Source: Candidatus Peribacteria bacterium (GTDB taxonomy: Bacteria; Patescibacteriota; Gracilibacteria; Peribacterales; Peribacteraceae). Taken from it: a DNA stretch of 64,000 nucleotides. Positions within the stretch are counted from its first letter, which is position 1. Each line of letters opens with the position of its first letter. A model generated the notes under the pieces. That model was not told where the DNA came from. It saw only the letters and a program-made list of their open reading frames with translations, and ran no database searches. The stretch lies in the NCBI GenBank assembly GCA_023038255.1, contig CP082927.1:510146-574145 (forward strand), read 5' to 3'. This document shows positions 43,729-52,710 of this stretch, one piece after another. The position numbers and the translations under genes are program-made.

Positions 43729-44820
43729 TTATTGCTGCATCTGCAGAATATTCCACGTCAGAATCGCCATGTCACCGCGTGAATACCACCTCTTGTGCGT
43801 GAAGTCATGTGTGAGGAGATTGTTCTGGGCGGCAAAATAAATTTCCCCATCATACGCTGTTGCAGACTTTTTGACCGGAGCGTTTACCGTCTCCAGTAAA
43901 AGTTTGAGTGCTGATGTATTGCGTACCAGTCCGGTCTCCGGATCGGCAAGCGTCTCGGTCTCACATGCAGCTTTTGGATTGATCACTTTGCAAAATGCCC
44001 GGGCATCTGCCGGAGTGATGGATTGGTAGGGAAAGAACGATGACCCCGTTCCCATATAGAGTCCGCGCTTCGTAAGCGCTGCAACGGCAGTATATGATTC
44101 CATCGACTGATGCACATCATCATAATACGCGCCGTTTGCAGGAGATGCGTCCAGTGTGATAAATCCTTTGTCGGAGAATGTTGGAATCATATACAGCGAT
44201 TCATCAATGAGTTTAGCCGGCAATTTTTCCAGCGTGCGTTCGTCTTTCTGAAACGAAAATTCCGTGGGTCCGGTTGATGCTCTGACTTTTGTACGGAAAT
44301 GATTTGCAAATTGCTCCGCAAAGGAATCGAGTCCGGGATCAGTTTGTGCAACGTTGCAGCCGTAAAAAAGTGCCGTGCTACCGGTTGCAAACAGTGTGCG
44401 TGGAAGATCATAAATGGATGCTGCGCGGAAACGTGCATTGATGATGGGATCATTCGCATACAATCCGCCATTAATATGCGGCGCCTGATTCACGTATAAT
44501 CCGACGGCATTGCCATGGCCGAAATACACGAACGACTCAATCGTTCCATGCTTTTTTCCAAACTCCCGCATCGCCCTTATAAACTCATCACCGTCATGCA
44601 CGGTAAATTTCTCACCGCCGTGTTCTTTCACATATGTGTCTGCAGCATACTGAAATAAATACCCCGATGTCCCGCCCTCGCCGACGATCACGAGCGGAGG
44701 AATGCCGCTTTTGAGTGTTGCTTCCGGAACGGCTGGGTGTCCCTCTTCTGATTTGTCATTCAATAAAACACAGCCCGTTGCAATAAGAAGAAGACCGATG
44801 CACAGGCTGCGGTAGTTCAC
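43729..44820 (-). CDS. Lipoprotein with caspase-like (clan CD) domain and SLH-like modules
   Basis: GTG at 44820 starts a 363-residue protein whose signal peptide ends in a lipobox (LLLIATGC, Cys17), so it should be lipid-anchored outside the membrane. The region about 40-215 looks like a clan CD / DUF4347-type fold: strand then His in ESFVYFGHGNAVGLYVN (about 94-110) and strand then Cys in TALFYGCNVAQTD (about 148-160). The C-terminal third carries SLH-like segments: YYDDVHQSMESYTAVAALTK with a following FFPYQSITPADARAFC, and a second ending HKRWYSRGDMAILTWNIL. Peptidase activity is a prediction from the His/Cys pair. A small membrane protein gene follows in the same unit. Confidence 0.72.
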   Translation of the reverse strand: MNYRSLCIGLLLIATGCVLLNDKSEEGHPAVPEATLKSGIPPLVIVGEGGTSGYLFQYAADTYVKEHGGEKFTVHDGDEFIRAMREFGKKHGTIESFVYFGHGNAVGLYVNQAPHINGGLYANDPIINARFRAASIYDLPRTLFATGSTALFYGCNVAQTDPGLDSFAEQFANHFRTKVRASTGPTEFSFQKDERTLEKLPAKLIDESLYMIPTFSDKGFITLDASPANGAYYDDVHQSMESYTAVAALTKRGLYMGTGSSFFPYQSITPADARAFCKVINPKAACETETLADPETGLVRNTSALKLLLETVNAPVKKSATAYDGEIYFAAQNNLLTHDFTHKRWYSRGDMAILTWNILQMQQ

Positions 44821-44852
44821 GGGTGGAATGGTACTTGCTTAAAATGACAGTA

Positions 44853-45128
44853 TCAATGATCTGGATGTATTATTTGAGGATCAGACTTCTGGAGCAAATG
44901 ATTTTTTCGGAAAGTGACGCCTGATCCGGACTTAAGATATTTTTCGAAAGCTATTGCCTGAGCTTTTTCTCTAAAACAACAAAACCATTCCACCTTCCAC
45001 GGCCTTCCTATTTTAGTTGAAGAAACATTTCCGATGTTATGTTCTTCTAATCTGGCATTAAGATCTTCTGTATAGCCTACATAGTTTCTTTGCCGTTCAT
45101 TTTTAAGTATGTATACAAAATAACGCAT
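44853..45128 (-). CDS. GIY-YIG domain endonuclease (small, stand-alone)
   Basis: The 91-residue protein matches the compact UvrC/YhbQ-like GIY-YIG family: FVYILKNERQRNYVGYTEDL (GIY-YIG as VYI and YVG) with RLEEHN and the C-terminal helix AIAFEKYLKSGSG. The catalytic Tyr, Arg and Glu (EKYLK) positions are present. Such small proteins are common in Patescibacteria and often sit in mobile or accessory spots. The gene is AT-richer than its neighbours and lies between a lipoprotein gene and tRNA-His in a gap with degenerate repeats, suggesting acquisition. Confidence 0.88.
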   Translation of the reverse strand: MRYFVYILKNERQRNYVGYTEDLNARLEEHNIGNVSSTKIGRPWKVEWFCCFREKAQAIAFEKYLKSGSGVTFRKNHLLQKSDPQIIHPDH

Positions 45129-45301
45129 AGCTTAAAATACTAACTGTTTATCTACCCATCGCCAATAATTATTTTTTTCATATAACAAAGCGGCCCGCCT
45201 TCGCACATGATGGCCTGCCATCCGTAGCGACGCGGCGATGTGCATAGAAAAATAACACGATGTTCATGCGCTACGGTGGGCACCCTACGCGTTGCGTAGG
45301 A
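45129..45301. other. Gap with GC-rich degenerate repeats next to tRNA-His
   Basis: It holds GCCCGCCTTCGC, GCCTGCCATCCGTAGCG and CTACGGTGGGC motifs like those of dispersed intergenic repeats, and a perfect hairpin CCTACGC (45284-45290), GTT, GCGTAGG (45294-45300) directly at the tRNA 3' side. No gene is supported. Confidence 0.5.
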
Positions 45302-45379
45302 TGGGGCGACCGAAGGGACTCGAACCCTCGACCCTCAGGACCACAACCTGATGCTCTAACCAACTGAGCTACGATCGCC
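45302..45379 (-). tRNA. tRNA-His (GTG anticodon)
   Basis: On the minus strand the gene begins with the extra G-1 at 45379, then GCGATCG acceptor (pairing with CGGTCGC), T8 A9, D-arm GCTC/GAGC, anticodon arm CAGGTTGTGGTCCTG with GTG, and T-arm GAGGGTTCGAGTCCCTT. Discriminator C73 is opposite G-1, the HisRS identity pair, and CCA is encoded (45302-45304). A 7-bp hairpin follows at 45284-45300 and may terminate transcription. Confidence 0.95.
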
Positions 45380-45436
45380 ATAAAAGAACGCGCGGGCAGT
45401 GTAGCAGCTTTACGCGCGTCCTCAACCAAAATTAGC

Positions 45437-48004
45437 TTACGATTGGCCTCCCTGAGGCTTATCCAGGCTTTCCGCTCTAATAATCGCAATCGGCGTATCG
45501 GCGGGTTTTTGCGGTGGGGTTGCAGGCAGAACAGGAGGTTTGATCTCCGGAACGGCCTGTTGCTGGATTGGAGCCTGCACAGGGGCGATAGGCTGGATAG
45601 GTGCTACCGGAACTGACTGAGCTGCGGGTGCCGCTATAGGAGCGGGAACCGGAGGAGTCTGAACAACTGGCGGCGTGACAGGTTTTGGCAGGACCGGAGG
45701 TGTCACAACTGGAGTGGGAGGAGCGACTGGTGCTGGCTTCGGAGTTTGGATTGGCTGTGGAACTGCAACAGGTGCTGTTGGCTTTGGAACAGCAGGGGCT
45801 ACCGGTGCCACAGGATTTTGTACTGGAGCAGAAGGCGTGCTTGCTGGAGCTGTCGGCAAGACAGGAGGCATCACGACAGGTTTCGGAGCTGGTGTCGGAG
45901 TAGTCACAGGAACCGGTGGCTTTGGTGTCACAACCGGGGCAGGTGTTTGCTGTGGAGCAGGTGTGGGTACCGGAGCTGGTTTTGGAACAGGGGGAACAAT
46001 CGGAGATGGTGTCGTTGCAACAGTTGTGGTGGGAGTCGGAACGACAGCAGGTGTTGGCTTTGCAACAGGTTGAGTGACAGGAGTTGTCGGAAGAACAGGA
46101 GGCTTCACAGGTGCAGTTGTCGGCATCGACGGAGCAACTGGAGCTGGCTTAGGGGCCGGCGCAACAACAGGAGTCGGAGGCGTCACAGGAGCTTTGACCG
46201 GCGCTGGGGTCGGCGTTTGCTGCGGAGCTGGTGCTGCTGGTGTTGGAACAGCAGCAGCAACTGCAGGCTGTGCAACGACAGGAGGCTTGGGCACAACCGG
46301 AGCGGGTGTCGGTACAGGGGTAGCAACCGGTGCAGGTTTTGGAGCAGCAGGAACATCAGGCTTTGACGGTGTTGCAGCAGGAGTTGCAGGAGGCGTCTGC
46401 AGCCATGACGGTGTGGGAGCTGTCGGAGTCGTTGCTGGTGCGGGTGTAGAGGCGGGTGTCGGTGCTGGAGTTGGTGCGGCAACAGGAGCAGGTTTCGCAG
46501 CAGCTGGTGTTGAAACGGCAGCTGGAGCCGGTGTTGCAGGCTTCGGTGCAGAATCCAGTCCTTTCTTCAGCCACTCTGGTGCAGCTTTTTCATCAATGCG
46601 CGGAGTGGCGGCAGGTGTCGGTGCACTGGCAGCGTTTTCTTCACGGATGGAAATGTCTTCTTTCGTCGGCACTGCAGGAGCAGGAGTTTTCACAACCTGC
46701 GTGGCAGTTGCCGGAATCACGAGAGCGGGAGGATTCTTTGCATCTTCCTCTTTTGCAACGATTGTTTTCTCCATGTCTGCAAATGTCTGATCCAGAGATT
46801 TTCCGCCGCGCAGTTTGCCAAGCAGGAATACGGCACCCAGACCAAGCACAACAAAGAGTGCAAAAATTCCAAGACCGATCAGGATGGACATGACAGGCAG
46901 GCCGGACAGGAATGATTCTCCGGACGGGGTACTCGTTTCACTGGATGCAGCACTTGCGGGCATGCCGCCAGCACCCTGAATCGTAATCTGCTGTTGGTCA
47001 ACTGCGACATCCTGACCATCAATCAGGTTTTTTACTTTCAGTGTGACGGTGTACACGCCATCTGCTGCATACGTATGCGCCGGGTTCATGATGAGACTTT
47101 CCTGACCGTCACCGAATGTCCAGGTGTAAAGGAGTGATGTCGACGTTGTTGCAGCATTGCCGGACACTGCTTCAAACGTGACAGCACCGTTTCCGGTCGG
47201 TGTGCTCTTGATGCGGATAGGGCTGACAACAATATTCTGCTGCTGTGCGTACTCCGTTGTGAACGTCTCAATATTCTGCACGCGTGCTGCGCCATCCGTT
47301 CCGACAGCAATGACAGACAGCATGCGGCTGGTGATCGGTTCTGCAAACCAGACGTAGAGTGGTTCAGCGTAAAGCTGGAAAAATGTCCCCTGATTCTCCA
47401 CGTCATTCGATGCATTGCCGTCTCCATCTGCATCAACGTTTACATTCAGATCCAGCGAGAGAGGTTTGAGTTCCGGATTGATAGGCGAGAGTTTCAGAAG
47501 CTGCTGACCGGTCCGCAAAATCACGCGCTCGTTCGTGTCCATCGGCGGATCGAGACGGACGAGGCCTGTCAGGTTTGCGTTGCTGCCGCTCTGTACCGAC
47601 GGCTGTCCTGTCACAATATTTCCTGCCGTGCGTGCTTTTGCGCTGATGACAAATGTGCGCAATACACTTCTCTGGCCGTCACCCGATTTGATTTCTGCAA
47701 TAAGCGAATATGTTCCCGGCTGGATGAAACGGTAGCGGAACATGCTCGTGCGTGCTGCCTGCAGGAACGTGCGGTCTTGTGTGAGGATCCAGGAATACAC
47801 AGGATCAGAAAAAGAATGCGAAGGAAGCACTTCCAGAATATCCCCGACAACGAGGCTGATCTGTTCTGAGCCGGTATCCGCAGAGACAGTCCCGGCCTGC
47901 GCGTCCATCATCAGTGTGTCCTGTGCACCGGCAATACCGATCTGCAAACAGAGTAATGATGTCATCAAGATTCCCGATACTGTGCGCTTGAATGTGTGCA
48001 TCAT
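45437..48004 (-). CDS. PKD-domain membrane protein with very long Pro/Ala/Thr-rich tail
   Basis: The 855-residue protein has a signal peptide (SGILMTSLLCLQIGIAGAQ), strand-rich extracellular domains (about 30-290), a PKD-type domain (about 290-345: LLYTWTFGDGQESLIMNPAH, TYAADGVYTVTLKVKN), and a membrane helix (about 372-395). The remaining ~450 residues are mostly Pro/Ala/Thr/Val with PAPVPTP- and PPVLP-type repeats. If the signal peptide is cleaved, this tail would be cytoplasmic, which is unusual for proline-rich stalks. The start overlaps the pilin stop as ATGATG/TGA, so the two genes are translationally coupled. Function: perhaps a structural partner of the type IV secretion pilin. Translation of so many Pro runs would need EF-P. 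Confidence 0.8.
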   Translation of the reverse strand: MMHTFKRTVSGILMTSLLCLQIGIAGAQDTLMMDAQAGTVSADTGSEQISLVVGDILEVLPSHSFSDPVYSWILTQDRTFLQAARTSMFRYRFIQPGTYSLIAEIKSGDGQRSVLRTFVISAKARTAGNIVTGQPSVQSGSNANLTGLVRLDPPMDTNERVILRTGQQLLKLSPINPELKPLSLDLNVNVDADGDGNASNDVENQGTFFQLYAEPLYVWFAEPITSRMLSVIAVGTDGAARVQNIETFTTEYAQQQNIVVSPIRIKSTPTGNGAVTFEAVSGNAATTSTSLLYTWTFGDGQESLIMNPAHTYAADGVYTVTLKVKNLIDGQDVAVDQQQITIQGAGGMPASAASSETSTPSGESFLSGLPVMSILIGLGIFALFVVLGLGAVFLLGKLRGGKSLDQTFADMEKTIVAKEEDAKNPPALVIPATATQVVKTPAPAVPTKEDISIREENAASAPTPAATPRIDEKAAPEWLKKGLDSAPKPATPAPAAVSTPAAAKPAPVAAPTPAPTPASTPAPATTPTAPTPSWLQTPPATPAATPSKPDVPAAPKPAPVATPVPTPAPVVPKPPVVAQPAVAAAVPTPAAPAPQQTPTPAPVKAPVTPPTPVVAPAPKPAPVAPSMPTTAPVKPPVLPTTPVTQPVAKPTPAVVPTPTTTVATTPSPIVPPVPKPAPVPTPAPQQTPAPVVTPKPPVPVTTPTPAPKPVVMPPVLPTAPASTPSAPVQNPVAPVAPAVPKPTAPVAVPQPIQTPKPAPVAPPTPVVTPPVLPKPVTPPVVQTPPVPAPIAAPAAQSVPVAPIQPIAPVQAPIQQQAVPEIKPPVLPATPPQKPADTPIAIIRAESLDKPQGGQS

Positions 48005-48402
48005 GATCCGACTTGGGAAGCGAGATAGACAGTAACCAGACCAACAATGACTCTGGAGAACAAAATAATGACGAGTCCGACGAGTGTGTACTGGATGATT
48101 TTTTTTGCTTTGTCCTTCGAGTCATCAGAGCCAAAACCCACAATCAGATACATACCTGCGATCACAATCGCAGCAACTGAAATGAGCGCCATGAATGACA
48201 AAATGGATGCGAGGAGATTTGTGATCACCACGCGTGGATCGGTATCCTGGGGAATGCCCGAGAGCCCGCTTGTGGCACTGACGCCCTCAAGTGGTCCGCC
48301 ACCTGTATACACCTGTGCAGCTGCAACATGCAGGGGAGCCAGAACAGACGCAAAAAGAATGGATTTCATGCGTGCCGGGGTAAGGAAAGGTGTGAAGGAC
48401 AT
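48001..48402 (-). CDS. Type IV secretion pilin-like membrane protein (CPR T4SS pilin family)
   Basis: The 133-residue protein has a signal peptide (MKSILFASVLAPLHVAAAQ after a short lead), then two membrane helices: VVITNLLASILSFMALISVA and IIQYTLVGLVIILFSRVIVG, separated by a basic loop (GFGSDDSKDKAKKI). This two-helix pattern is that of TrbC/VirB2-like pilins, as found across Patescibacteria. It is followed by the PKD protein with a 4-nt overlap. The two TraG-like ATPases of the window (14885-17350, 52711-55344) could belong to the same machine. Start 48402 is preferred because TATAAGGAG lies just upstream; 48369 would start directly at MKSIL. Confidence 0.78.
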   Translation of the reverse strand: MSFTPFLTPARMKSILFASVLAPLHVAAAQVYTGGGPLEGVSATSGLSGIPQDTDPRVVITNLLASILSFMALISVAAIVIAGMYLIVGFGSDDSKDKAKKIIQYTLVGLVIILFSRVIVGLVTVYLASQVGS

Positions 48403-48466
48403 TTCTCCTTATAGTAGCATAAATCGGCTCATTACGCTACTCTCTTTTCATTCTTTTCCAAGCCGT

Positions 48467-49456
48467 ATGCGCCCCCGTTCCCGTGCTTTACTCGCCAAAG
48501 CGCGCCTTCCTGCTCTTCTGGTCAGTAACCTGACAAATATCCGGTATCTGACCGGCATGAATCTGTCGAGCGGGCTGGTTCTGGTGTTGCCACGGGCATA
48601 TGTTCTTTTTACCGATAGCCGGTATACCGAAGCAGCAGCCGAGGGTGTGTGTGAGGATGTGGATGTGCGCAGCACTGATGATCTTCGCATGATGATGAAA
48701 AAAATCCCGCTCTGCGGATACGAAGAGGAGCAGGTGACCGTTGCGCGTCTGCGACGGTGGAAAAAGGCGTGGCCCGAGACAAAGCTTGTACGCAGCGATG
48801 AAGTGGTTGAGGAATATCGCCGCAGCAAAGATGACGCAGAATTGAAGCACATCCGCCGCGCGGAAAAAATCACCCGGGAGTTATTGCGCCGCATTCCGTC
48901 TGCACTGAAAACGGGCATCACAGAAATCGGTTTGGCATGGACGATTGAACAGTGGGCACGGGAGCTTGGGGCCGAGCGGATGTCTTTTGAATCGATCGTT
49001 GGATTTGGGGCTCACACAAGCCGTCCGCATCATCATCCCACTACAAAAAAACTGACAAAAAATATGATCGTGCAGATCGATATCGGTGTGGTTGTTCATG
49101 GATACTGCAGCGACAGAAGTGCTGTCTTTTTCACGGGTCCCATTCCGAAGGATCAGGAGCGTGCGTACAAAGCGGTACTCGAAGCAAAAGAAGCAGCGAA
49201 AAAAATATGCAAAGCGGGAGTGACCGCAAAAGCAATCGATGAAGCGGCGCGAAAAGTGTTGCGTTCGTACAGCATAGAAGAATATTTCACTCACTCCCTC
49301 GGACACGGGGTGGGTCTCGACATTCATGAAGGCGTCAGTCTGTCACCGCGCAGCAAGGAGCGCCTTTTGAAGAATGAAGTCATTACCATTGAGCCGGGAG
49401 TGTATTTCCCGGGAAAATTCGGTATCCGGCTGGAAGATATGGTTGTTGTAGCCTGA
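48467..49456 (+). CDS. Xaa-Pro aminopeptidase-like M24 metallopeptidase
   Basis: The 329-residue enzyme has an N-terminal creatinase-like domain (about 1-120, ALLVSNLTNIRYLTGMN) and a pita-bread catalytic domain with metal ligands in IDIGVVVHGYCSDRS (two Asp), HSLGHGVGLDIHEG (His), ITIEPGVYFPG (Glu) and GIRLEDMVVV (Glu). It removes N-terminal residues before proline or acts as a proline dipeptidase in the cytoplasm. ATG 48467 is used; the longer frame begins inside the divergent pilin gene. The pair is divergently transcribed from a 64-nt gap. Confidence 0.93.
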   Translation: MRPRSRALLAKARLPALLVSNLTNIRYLTGMNLSSGLVLVLPRAYVLFTDSRYTEAAAEGVCEDVDVRSTDDLRMMMKKIPLCGYEEEQVTVARLRRWKKAWPETKLVRSDEVVEEYRRSKDDAELKHIRRAEKITRELLRRIPSALKTGITEIGLAWTIEQWARELGAERMSFESIVGFGAHTSRPHHHPTTKKLTKNMIVQIDIGVVVHGYCSDRSAVFFTGPIPKDQERAYKAVLEAKEAAKKICKAGVTAKAIDEAARKVLRSYSIEEYFTHSLGHGVGLDIHEGVSLSPRSKERLLKNEVITIEPGVYFPGKFGIRLEDMVVVA

Positions 49457-49638
49457 AGAGCATCCATTTCCGGATTCTCCTTGCCATGATCTACGTATCG
49501 TCGTTTTCTTGAATGACAAATACACTTAGCAAAAAATAATTGAACCTTAATCACTCTTTTTGTCATGCCCCAGTGCAGGAAAGCAAAAGCATTTTATGGT
49601 ACTATATCTGGAAATCTATTCACACCCACACACATCCC

Positions 49639-51000
49639 ATGTTGCAGCAGTTCATCAGTAGCATTGTGCTCGTTTCCCTCGTGATGCCGGCCGTCGCGGT
49701 CGCCGCAGAAGCAGGAAGCGATGGATCCTATGAACAGGAATTCATTCTGACGGCGTATTACTCGCCGCTGCCGGATCAGTGTTGCTACATTAAGGGGAGT
49801 GAAGAAGCGGATAAGATCCTGAACGGAAACGGTACACACGGTGCAGACGGTACCGCTGTCTATCCGGGTATGCTCGCAGCGCCTCCGACGTATGCGTTCG
49901 GCACACGCATTGTCCTTCCTGGTCTTGGTACCATGACTGTGCATGATCGCGGTGGTGCTATTCAGGAACTGGAAAAGGCACATCGCCTGGATGTGTGGGC
50001 TGGTCATGGAGAAGAGGGCCTCGCCCGTGCACTGGAATTCGGTGTGAAGAAAATCCGCGGTCGTGTGTATCCGCCGAAAACGGTACAACCCGCTGAGGAT
50101 ATCGATCTTGCAAATCTCCCGGCACCGATCGATCAGCTCCAGCCTTATATTGTTGCAGAAAATACATTGCCAGCATCGGAGCCGGCCATGGGTGACAATG
50201 GCATGACTGTGTCCCAGATGCAGGAACAGCTCAAGATGCTTGGCCTCTTTACCGTGAAGGCAAACGGCAACTTCGGTGAGGAAACAAAGAAAGCGCTGGC
50301 AAAGTTCCAGGCAGACTATCAGCTGGAAGGGGACGGAACGAAGCTGACATCTATTACCGCTGCGTATCTCGTTGCTGCAACCAGCATGGATACCGACAAG
50401 CAGGACCCCGTGTCATTCATTGGAAAGGAAAGCACGACCGCAGATATCCAGCGCGCCCAGCGTCTGCTCCGTTACCTCGGGTACTACCGCGGCCGCACAG
50501 ACGGTCAATATACAGACGCCATTTTCGCGGCAATCCTGAAGTATCAGCAGGACCAGAAGCTGGTTGGCGATGCTGCATCTCCCGGAGCAGGACGCATTGG
50601 TCCAAAGACCCGTCTGCAGCTTGTGAACGACTGGCGCCGTCGCATGGTGGTGCAGCGTGCGGAAAAGATTATCGCACTCAAGCGCGTGAATGACGTGCTC
50701 GTCGAACGCGGTGCACTCGTGAATGCATTCCTGAACCAGGGTCAGAACAACAAGAACGTGCGCATGGCACAGACTCTGCTTGCATCGCTTGGTTTCTTTC
50801 CTGCAGATAAAGTGAACGGCAATTTTGGTGAGCTCACCAAAAAAGCAGTCACTGACTACCAGATTGCGCGTGGCCTCATAAAAACAGACAAAGACAAAGG
50901 CGCAGGGACCGTCGGCCCTGTCACACTCCGTCGCATGAAAGAAGATCAGGTGCTGCAGCTCTATCGTGTGGTGCGTGCTGCGGGGTGGGAGAGTATTTGA
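49639..51000 (+). CDS. Secreted 3D-domain protein with three peptidoglycan-binding domains
   Basis: From ATG at 49639 the 453 residues begin with a signal peptide (SSIVLVSLVMPAVAVAAE). The 3D domain (about 30-150) has TAYYSPLPDQCCYIKG, VYPGMLAAPP, TMTVHDRGGAIQ and RLDVWAGHGEEG, with the three Asp typical of Rpf/YabE-type wall-cleaving enzymes. Three PG_binding_1 modules follow: about 195-255 (MTVSQMQEQLKMLGLFTVKA), 275-345 (IQRAQRLLRYLGYYRGRTDG) and 385-440 (VRMAQTLLASLGFFPADKVN). It likely trims or binds the cell wall. Longer frames from 49540 only add a weak N-terminus. A hypothetical and an RlpA-like gene follow. Confidence 0.9.
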   Translation: MLQQFISSIVLVSLVMPAVAVAAEAGSDGSYEQEFILTAYYSPLPDQCCYIKGSEEADKILNGNGTHGADGTAVYPGMLAAPPTYAFGTRIVLPGLGTMTVHDRGGAIQELEKAHRLDVWAGHGEEGLARALEFGVKKIRGRVYPPKTVQPAEDIDLANLPAPIDQLQPYIVAENTLPASEPAMGDNGMTVSQMQEQLKMLGLFTVKANGNFGEETKKALAKFQADYQLEGDGTKLTSITAAYLVAATSMDTDKQDPVSFIGKESTTADIQRAQRLLRYLGYYRGRTDGQYTDAIFAAILKYQQDQKLVGDAASPGAGRIGPKTRLQLVNDWRRRMVVQRAEKIIALKRVNDVLVERGALVNAFLNQGQNNKNVRMAQTLLASLGFFPADKVNGNFGELTKKAVTDYQIARGLIKTDKDKGAGTVGPVTLRRMKEDQVLQLYRVVRAAGWESI

Positions 51001-51031
51001 CACTGATAAAAAACGGAGAAGAATGTGATGG

Positions 51032-51511
51032 ATGGAACATGAGACGCATGCAGAAGCAGGGCTCTTCACACTTCTAGAAGTGATTGGCCATTCGTGGTCT
51101 GATGCGCAGAAAAAGATCTTTCTGGAGAATCTTATCCATGCTGTTGAGTCAGTCAGACAATCGCTCACTGAACTGGAGACGCTCCATTACAGACGCGAAT
51201 TAAAGAAGGCATCTGAATATTTAAGTACATGCATTGATATCATTAGGTCCACCGGTCCAGATGCTGCGACTATTGAATATCATCTCATAGTGTTTTATCA
51301 ATTCATGCAGATGGAACCGACCATCAGGCACTATACGACTCCATCTGAATTGGATTGCCTGGAAGGGGATGCAGAAATGGCACTTCGGGTGTTATCTGAA
51401 AAAGAAGAGAACCCGAATCAGGTTTCTCTTATCACCACACAAAAACCCTCTGCCTCCGTTTTTACGGGCATCCATGAATGTATAAAAAAACTCCGAAGAA
51501 TACTGATCTAG
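51032..51511 (+). CDS. Hypothetical helical protein (159 aa)
   Basis: The soluble protein is almost entirely helical (SDAQKKIFLENLIHAVESVR, RRELKKASEYLSTCIDIIR). No signal peptide and no recognised family. It lies 31 nt after the 3D-domain gene and 39 nt before the RlpA-like gene, in the same direction; GGAG lies about 13 nt before the ATG. It is AT-richer than its neighbours. Confidence 0.65.
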   Translation: MEHETHAEAGLFTLLEVIGHSWSDAQKKIFLENLIHAVESVRQSLTELETLHYRRELKKASEYLSTCIDIIRSTGPDAATIEYHLIVFYQFMQMEPTIRHYTTPSELDCLEGDAEMALRVLSEKEENPNQVSLITTQKPSASVFTGIHECIKKLRRILI

Positions 51512-51550
51512 CATTGATTTCCGGAGCCCCTTTCTGCACTCTGTTCTCTC

Positions 51551-52627
51551 ATGCATCGCATCTCCCTCTTCATAGTTGCCCTGCTGCTTCCGGCTGTGAC
51601 ATTCGCACAAAGTTCGGCCGTGCCCATCAGCCGGTACGATGCGTTTGAATATGTCTGGAACAGTCTGCACCGTGCTGTCGGAAACACATCAGAAACACCG
51701 TATACCGATGTGCCGTCGAGTGACCCGATGTATAAAACAATCCGCTTCGCAAAATCCAGAAATATTCTCGGCGACTTTGAAACATTCCGTCCCGATGATT
51801 CACTCGATGTCATAACCGCCCTCATCTGGCTCTTCCGTTCCAGAAATATTGCGGACCCGGAAGAGATCACCGAAGAGACGCTGCCGGAATTTCTGACGGA
51901 ATATCAGATCGCGCGTCTGCCGGAAGAAGGCGAACCCGTGCCGGAACTGACGGAATCTCAATTCCTTTTCATGATGCAGTCTCTGGATGAACAGCTCGCG
52001 ACGACACCGCGGGAAATGAGTCTGTACAGCGAAAAATTCCATGGGAAGGGGACGGCGTTCGGTGAGTCATTCGACATGTACGCCATGACGGCTGCCAATA
52101 AATATCTGCCGCACAACACGCTCGTACTTGTGACCAATGTCGATAACGGAAAAAGTGTGACCGTGCGCATCAATGACCGCGGACCGTATGTGGAAGACCG
52201 GTACATGGATCTGAGTCTCGGTGCATTCACCACTATTGCTGACCGGTCGAAAGGCGTCATCCACGCAACCATGCAGAGACTCGGTGATGTGAATATTGTC
52301 GGACCGTGCGTGCAGCCGCCAGTGCTTCAGAAGCGTATTACACGTGATGTCATTCTGGCTCCCGGTCTTCCGCGCATTGTGCACATGGGAACCGAGCTCA
52401 CACTCAGCGCCAACAAATCATTCGTTGTCCGCAGTGTTGTCTATCCCGACGGATTTGTGTCCTCCATGCAAAACTGGATTCTTCCGGACGAAACATTCAC
52501 GCTCAAGCCTTCCATGCTTGGGGATTACACGTTCCATTTGAGCTCTGCAAACGGGCGTAATCGTGAGATGACGATGAAGGTGGTGGATTGTGCGGATGCT
52601 GCTGAATCGTCTGAAGGTGCTCAATAA
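51551..52627 (+). CDS. RlpA-like double-psi beta-barrel protein with SLH-like N-terminus
   Basis: The 358-residue secreted protein has a signal peptide (MHRISLFIVALLLPAVTFAQ), an SLH-like region (about 24-110: ISRYDAFEYVWNSL, YTDVPSSDPMYKTIRFAKSR, FRPDDSLDVITALIWLF), then an RlpA double-psi barrel (about 155-240: LYSEKFHGKGTAFGESFDMY, MTAANKYLPHNTLVLVTNVDNG, VRINDRGPYVEDRYMDLS), the latter with the conserved DRGP and DLS motifs. RlpA proteins cleave or bind denuded glycan strands. A third part (about 270-355) is strand-rich. It may hold to the wall through the SLH-like part. Confidence 0.87.
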   Translation: MHRISLFIVALLLPAVTFAQSSAVPISRYDAFEYVWNSLHRAVGNTSETPYTDVPSSDPMYKTIRFAKSRNILGDFETFRPDDSLDVITALIWLFRSRNIADPEEITEETLPEFLTEYQIARLPEEGEPVPELTESQFLFMMQSLDEQLATTPREMSLYSEKFHGKGTAFGESFDMYAMTAANKYLPHNTLVLVTNVDNGKSVTVRINDRGPYVEDRYMDLSLGAFTTIADRSKGVIHATMQRLGDVNIVGPCVQPPVLQKRITRDVILAPGLPRIVHMGTELTLSANKSFVVRSVVYPDGFVSSMQNWILPDETFTLKPSMLGDYTFHLSSANGRNREMTMKVVDCADAAESSEGAQ

Positions 52628-52710
52628 AGCATCAGAAACCCTGTTCTAAGAGACATATTTTGACTCCCCAAAACCCCCATTTTCTGCTATAATTAAATGA
52701 TTTTTCTGTA

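Noticed and set aside
46074-46790. Gly-rich plus-strand frame resembling PE_PGRS or collagen-like proteins
   Set aside because: It is the antisense reading of the Pro/Ala/Thr-rich tail of the PKD protein, where codon bias keeps it open.
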